Source: Isoperla grammatica
Lineage: Eukaryota > Arthropoda > Insecta > Plecoptera > Perlodidae
Assembly: GCA_945910005.1 (NCBI GenBank)
Contig: OX246743.1
Location: 4,620,018 to 4,684,017, forward strand
DNA: 64,000 bases
Reading direction: 5' to 3'
How positions within the stretch are numbered: position 1 is the stretch's first letter; the number at the start of each line of letters is the position of its first letter. The translations under genes and the position numbers were made by a program. This document shows, piece by piece, positions 59,949 to 64,000 of the stretch. Under the pieces are notes generated by a model. That model searched no databases. It saw only the letters and a program-made list of their open reading frames with translations, and was not told the origin of the DNA.

Positions 59949-60356
59949 ACCGATAGAGGGGCTCAGTGCTAAGACACGAGACTCTAATTATTACTTCTTG
60001 GCTTAGGAATAAGTAAACGGTGACTTTGGAGCCGTCTTAGCAACGAAGCACTCAATAAATTCAAAGTTGTTCTGAATCAGCCTTGTTGATTCTGACATTT
60101 GTCCGCAAATGTTCGCACTGTCCAATCACTGATTCATATGTTTCGTATTTGAAATATCGATCTTTGATTGGTTATCGCTCACTCGTCGATGGTGTTCGGA
60201 GCCTACAGGGTTGGTTTAGTCACTTTAAATTAAAGTCCCCCACTACAAATCAGTTTCATTACTGAGTGGGTAGACTCTAAATGTGAATTTATTTATTTAT
60301 TTTTATTTATTATAGGTATCGGTTTGATACCGGCCACCGGCAAAAGGTTTTCCTTA
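59949..60356 (+). mobile_element. SINE-2 head split by SINE-1 insertion
   Basis: 59949-59987 (AACCGATAGAGGGGCTCAGT) is the first half of the SINE-2 head, and 60314-60356 (GTTTGATACCGGCCACCGGC) the second half. Between them, 59988-60313 is a 5'-truncated SINE-1 starting at TTACTTCTTGGCTTAGG and ending in (TTTA)n. SINE-1 therefore inserted after SINE-2. Confidence 0.75.
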
Positions 60357-60394
60357 GATAAATCACAGTATAGTACCGAAACTTAACAGGGAAG

Positions 60395-60770
60395 TTAGGG
60401 AAGGATACCTCTACGTCAAAAATCGCACACAATTTTCATATTTAAATTATATGACAAGAATGGGCTTCAAAATCGAAAATCTAAATCAACAGCGCACTGT
60501 GGTTTAGTAAGCCCTACACACTTAATGCTCTTCGTTGTGTCTTTTATAATAATCAGTACGTTTTTTAAAAGTATAATTAATTTTAATACTAATTATCGAA
60601 TTAATAATCAAAATAACTACGCTAATGGTTAATATGTCATGCAGTCTGTAGGGCTTACCACAACACAGGGCGCAGTTGACTTAGATTTTCGATTTCTTGT
60701 AGCAATCTTGAGATATAATTAAATAATGAACATTTTTTTGTTGTTTTTGATGTAGAGACTATCCTTCGCT
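60395..60770. mobile_element. Foldback MITE, copy 2
   Basis: Matches 7631-8004 along its length: CCTCTACGTCAAAAATCGCA, AATCGAAAATCTAAATCAAC, TTTAGTAAGCC and GATGTAGAGACTATCC. Preceded by TTAACAGGGAAG as in copy 1. Confidence 0.75.
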
Positions 60771-62130
60771 CTTTTTTTTTAGCTGCAAACACGTGTGCGC
60801 ACAGGTCCTATGCCTATGAGCTGTGGGTGTTGAAGAGGAGTTGATAAAGTAGTAGTACTACAACTTGAGGTAACGTATGTCAACCACAAGACCGCTACGT
60901 CGTGCTAGTGTCGCAGGCAAGCAGCCGTGGGCAAGTTGCCATAGGAGTTTCGTTACTCTATGCAGTCATATTCTGTAGTCAAGCCTTGTACGTAAGCTGT
61001 TGGTCATTCTCCTCTAAACTATGCTCACACCCTATATAGACAGCCACGCAAGTACTAATACACAATACACAACATTCTAGATTGCGAATAGGGTTGGTAA
61101 CAATATCGTATGGAAATCAAACTAAAATCATCCCACGGTTTCACCTTTGGAGATAACACCACTAATTTCAATTATGAATAATATTGGGGTAGTATTTTTT
61201 CAAATCTTTTTTGCGTAGGCCTAAGCAATATTTCATTTTGACAGACATATAAATTTTGGTTTTTATATTGTTGCAAACTTCTAGCTTATTAACTAAGTTA
61301 CATATTAATACCGCGTTTCCACTTTTACATTTTTAATTGAGTTTTCATAAGGTCAGAATTTACTATAATAAGACCGTCTGAATGGTGTACATTTTAAACT
61401 CACACACGGTGATTCGCAAACAACTTGGCATCTTACCGCAATGTCTGGCCTCCTTTCATACTAATTCCTGAAATACACAAATAAAAGAGCGGAAATAGTC
61501 CTATGCAGTTAAGTTTCAAGTACCCCTGTGTGTCTAGCACATTTTACTAATTACGCGCAGATCACGTTGCAATGCTTTGAGGTCACTTTACGTGAAGCGC
61601 AATGTTATTCAAGCAAGAAAAGCAACTAAACGAAATTATAGAGTTCAGTCGTTTTAAATTTAATTTGTGTATGAGTTGTACTTGTTTAAATACGAGTGTA
61701 ATAAATTCCACAAAGTTTTATTTACTTTGAAACTCAAGTGTGTCGTAGATTTTCAGATGATAAAACGAAAAATCCAAAAGATGGTTGGCTGTAGCGTGCT
61801 GTGTATACATGTGCAAGTCTTCTCTTTGCGGTCTTGCTGCTCAATGTGTCTGCTTCAATGACCTAGATTTAAAAGATGGCCAATTTCCAACTTATCAAAC
61901 GTAAGCGAGAAATATGAAACTTTGTCATACATAAATCATGTTTGGAAATGTTCCAATTTAATAAAATTTAAATAACACACATAGATGGGCAATTCCATTT
62001 GTGTCAGTAATTTAAAATACATGGCAATTTCTTTAAAGATTTAAATGATTTCTCAATGATTGTGTTAGTGACTATGATCGCGACAACGAGAGCCATTCAG
62101 TACTTTGGGTTGTTTGATTATAACAATAAT
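60771..62130. other. Unannotated sequence
   Basis: No supported gene, RNA or repeat. Confidence 0.45.
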
Positions 62131-62345
62131 AACCGATAGAGGTGGCTCAGCGGTGAGACGCACTCTTACTCGTGAGGTCGCCGGTTCGATACCAGCCACC
62201 GGCAGTCCTGACTGAAGGTTTTCCGAGGTTTCCCTCAGTCACAAGGCGGCTGCTGTGATTGAGTCATACTATTAGCCCTCAGATTCCTTTCCGACTATAC
62301 CAAATACCGTACAACATATTTTGTCACGTGAACGAGGACATAGAT
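62131..62345 (+). mobile_element. SINE-2 copy
   Basis: A box TGGCTCAGCGG at 62143-62153 and B box GGTTCGATACC at 62183-62193, then GGCAGTCCTGACTGAAGG, GTTTCCCTCAGTCACAAGGC and GAGTCATACTATTAGCCC. The A-to-B spacing and box sequences are good pol III consensus matches. Confidence 0.82.
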
Positions 62346-62418
62346 ATAGTCGCTGGGCAGGTTTCCTACGAAATATTATTATTTGTTACCATACAATTAT
62401 AAACAAGTCGAACTGTAA

Positions 62419-63137
62419 CAGTGGTGTAGTGCCAAATTTACCAGTACGTATACGCTTCAGTGGGAAGCTGAAGGGACACATCTTTCCAGACAAAAAACAT
62501 GGGGGGTTTGGGGGACAGAGCCCCCAACAATGACGCCGTAGGCGATTTAAAAAAAAACAGGCGTTTTAGAGTGTGTTTTGAGCGTTTTAGAAACCAATAC
62601 CGGACTGAATGCAATCCGAAATACTGCAGTTTTTGTAGTGCAACACCAGAAAATCGCCAAACATTTGGAAGACTGACGAGAATTGTTCAGGAATACGTTT
62701 TGGGGCTTGGGAAGTGGTTTGGCGACACACACGCCGCCCGTGGCCCGTATGTATACCTATTGATACTTGGCTGTTGATATTTGACACATCGCAATATTTT
62801 TACCAAGTGAGACAATAGTTTCCCACTTAGTGTATTGGCGGAAAACGGGACTTAAAATTGAATATCGGGACTCCCTGACCTAGGGTTGGTCTGAGAGGAT
62901 TTGAGGCCTTGTGCCAATTAATTGCTAGTGCCAGAGAGAGAGCACAATTTTACCAATGGAGAAAAGCTGACAATCGTGAATAATGTGTCCGTCATTCGAG
63001 GCATGTTACGATGTTACGACCGTATCATTGCGTATCACTCGTATCATAACCAAAACCAGTGTGTATACGAAAGTTTTTTGGCCGGAGCAGTGCGTATATA
63101 CGGCGTATACGCCCGTATACGCACCACTACACCACTG
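62419..63137. mobile_element. hAT-type nonautonomous element, 719 bp
   Basis: Starts CAGTGGTGTAGTG and ends CACTACACCACTG (13-bp terminal inverted repeats), with GTATACGC words just inside both ends. Flanked by a perfect 8-bp duplication AACTGTAA at 62411-62418 and 63138-63145. CAGTGGTGTAG-type ends with an 8-bp duplication fit hAT. Two open frames inside (62499-62777, 62922-63266) show no transposase motif. Confidence 0.88.
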
Positions 63138-63145
63138 AACTGTAA

Positions 63146-63379
63146 TGTTATTAAATACAGCAATTGTATCAAAGACAATGCACACAATGTAGGCCTAGTC
63201 ACATATTATACACGCAATAAAGATACAATAACATACGGTATCAGTTACGCGAGTCAAATTGTGTGATTTGTAACTATGTATAAAGTTATGAACACTACCT
63301 TGTTTGCACCAAAATGGCGGTCATAACGAGGAACCTATCAATTGCACTGTTGGTAATTCTGACCACGATAGCCACGATA
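63146..63379. other. Unannotated sequence
   Basis: Nothing supported. Confidence 0.4.
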
Positions 63380-63795
63380 TATCCAGAGGTTATCATCCCT
63401 GCTTCCAATGCAGAAGGTCCCGGGTTCAAATCCCGCTTCAGGCAGAAGTTTTTTCAACTTCTAATGTGGATTCAATTTCATTACTTCTTGGCTTAGGAAT
63501 AAGTAAACGGTGACTTTGGAGCCGTCCTAGCAACGAAGCACTGAATAAATTAAAGTTGTTCTGAATCGGCCTTGTTGATTCTGGCATTTGTCCGTAGGTG
63601 TTCGCACTGTCCAATCACTGATTCATATGTTTGTATTTGAATTATCGATCTTTGATTGGTTACCGCTCACTCGTCGATGGTGTTCCAAGCCTACAGGGTT
63701 GGTTTAGTCACTTTAAAATTAAGTCCCCCACTGCAAATCAGTTTAGTTACTGAGTGGGTAGACTCTAAATGTGAATTTATTTATTTTATTTATTT
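63380..63795 (+). mobile_element. SINE-1 copy with degenerate A box
   Basis: Head from CATCCCTGCTTCCAATGCAG with B box GGTTCAAATCC; the A box (ATCCAGAGGTTA) is mutated. The body and tail match the other copies, ending in TTTATTTATTTTATTTATTT. Confidence 0.82.
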
Positions 63796-63895
63796 ATAAA
63801 TGGTTACATCATTTTTGAGAAGTTTGGTCACAAATGTACTTATACACACATGCGTAGATATGACATTCCCGTACAAGTATAGGTAAATATTTCTG
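63796..63895. mobile_element. End fragment of the long-TIR MITE family
   Basis: GTACTTATACACACATGCGT, AGATATGACATTCCCGTACA and AGTATAGGTAAATATTT match one arm of the element at 19691-20064. Confidence 0.6.
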
Positions 63896-64000
63896 CTCAA
63901 TACAGTGAACACTTGAGTGTACGTTGTACTTGTAATCTGTACATTGCCCATCGTTCAACCGAGGGCTTAGCCTGAGATGAATACCATACAAGGACCAAAC

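Noticed and set aside
62499..62777. Transposase fragment in the 719-bp hAT-type element
   Set aside because: Contains a few Cys residues, but I see no BED finger or hAT core motif.

Overview
This window looks like repeat-rich, AT-leaning nuclear DNA of a metazoan, most likely an aquatic invertebrate. Supporting signs are tRNA-derived SINEs with pol III A and B boxes, a Ty3/gypsy LTR retrotransposon, two hAT-type elements with 8-bp target duplications, many MITE-like inverted-repeat elements, and simple repeats of (CT)n, (TAA)n, (TA)n and 16-18 base poly-C/G. I cannot name the species. I found no host gene I would defend: no convincing multi-exon coding pattern, no rRNA and no true tRNA. The long open frames are nearly all tandem repeats whose period is a multiple of three, or low-complexity sequence. 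Layout: 0-9 kb has two small inverted-repeat elements, a 26-bp minisatellite (about 53 copies), poly-C tracts, a 94/88-bp minisatellite and dispersed repeats. 9-15 kb has a long inverted repeat at 9.4-9.7 kb, a TG-rich 157-bp higher-order repeat, a MITE-like element flanked by 115-bp inverted arms, a 61/52-bp minisatellite and another MITE. 15.4-19.4 kb is one large 126/121-bp minisatellite. 19.7-28 kb holds MITEs, a 34-bp inverted repeat pair 2.3 kb apart, and a 1.56-kb hAT element. 28-34.4 kb has 16-, 82- and 76-bp arrays (the last about 33 copies, each with two CRE-type TGACGTCA sites), a SINE, and a foldback with a hammerhead-ribozyme-like core. 34.4-44 kb is mostly unique, with a CACGTG-rich 13-bp array and a 354-bp MITE. 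44-48 kb has 41-bp and 102-bp arrays. 49.6-52.2 kb is a gypsy element whose coding region has largely been replaced by a 15-bp tandem array. 53.3-54.2 kb is a cluster of foldbacks with hammerhead-like motifs of the kind known from Penelope-like elements. 55-64 kb has dispersed repeats, several SINE copies (one inserted into another) and a second hAT element. The recurring theme is that mobile elements and tandem arrays are linked: a CRE-containing MITE family has become a tandem array at 34 kb, may share sequence with the 76-bp array, and the gypsy element carries an expanded array inside its pol region. By rough addition, tandem arrays make up about a quarter of the window. Best candidates for something undescribed are the hammerhead-like foldbacks, the CRE/CCAAT satellite and the array-invaded gypsy element.
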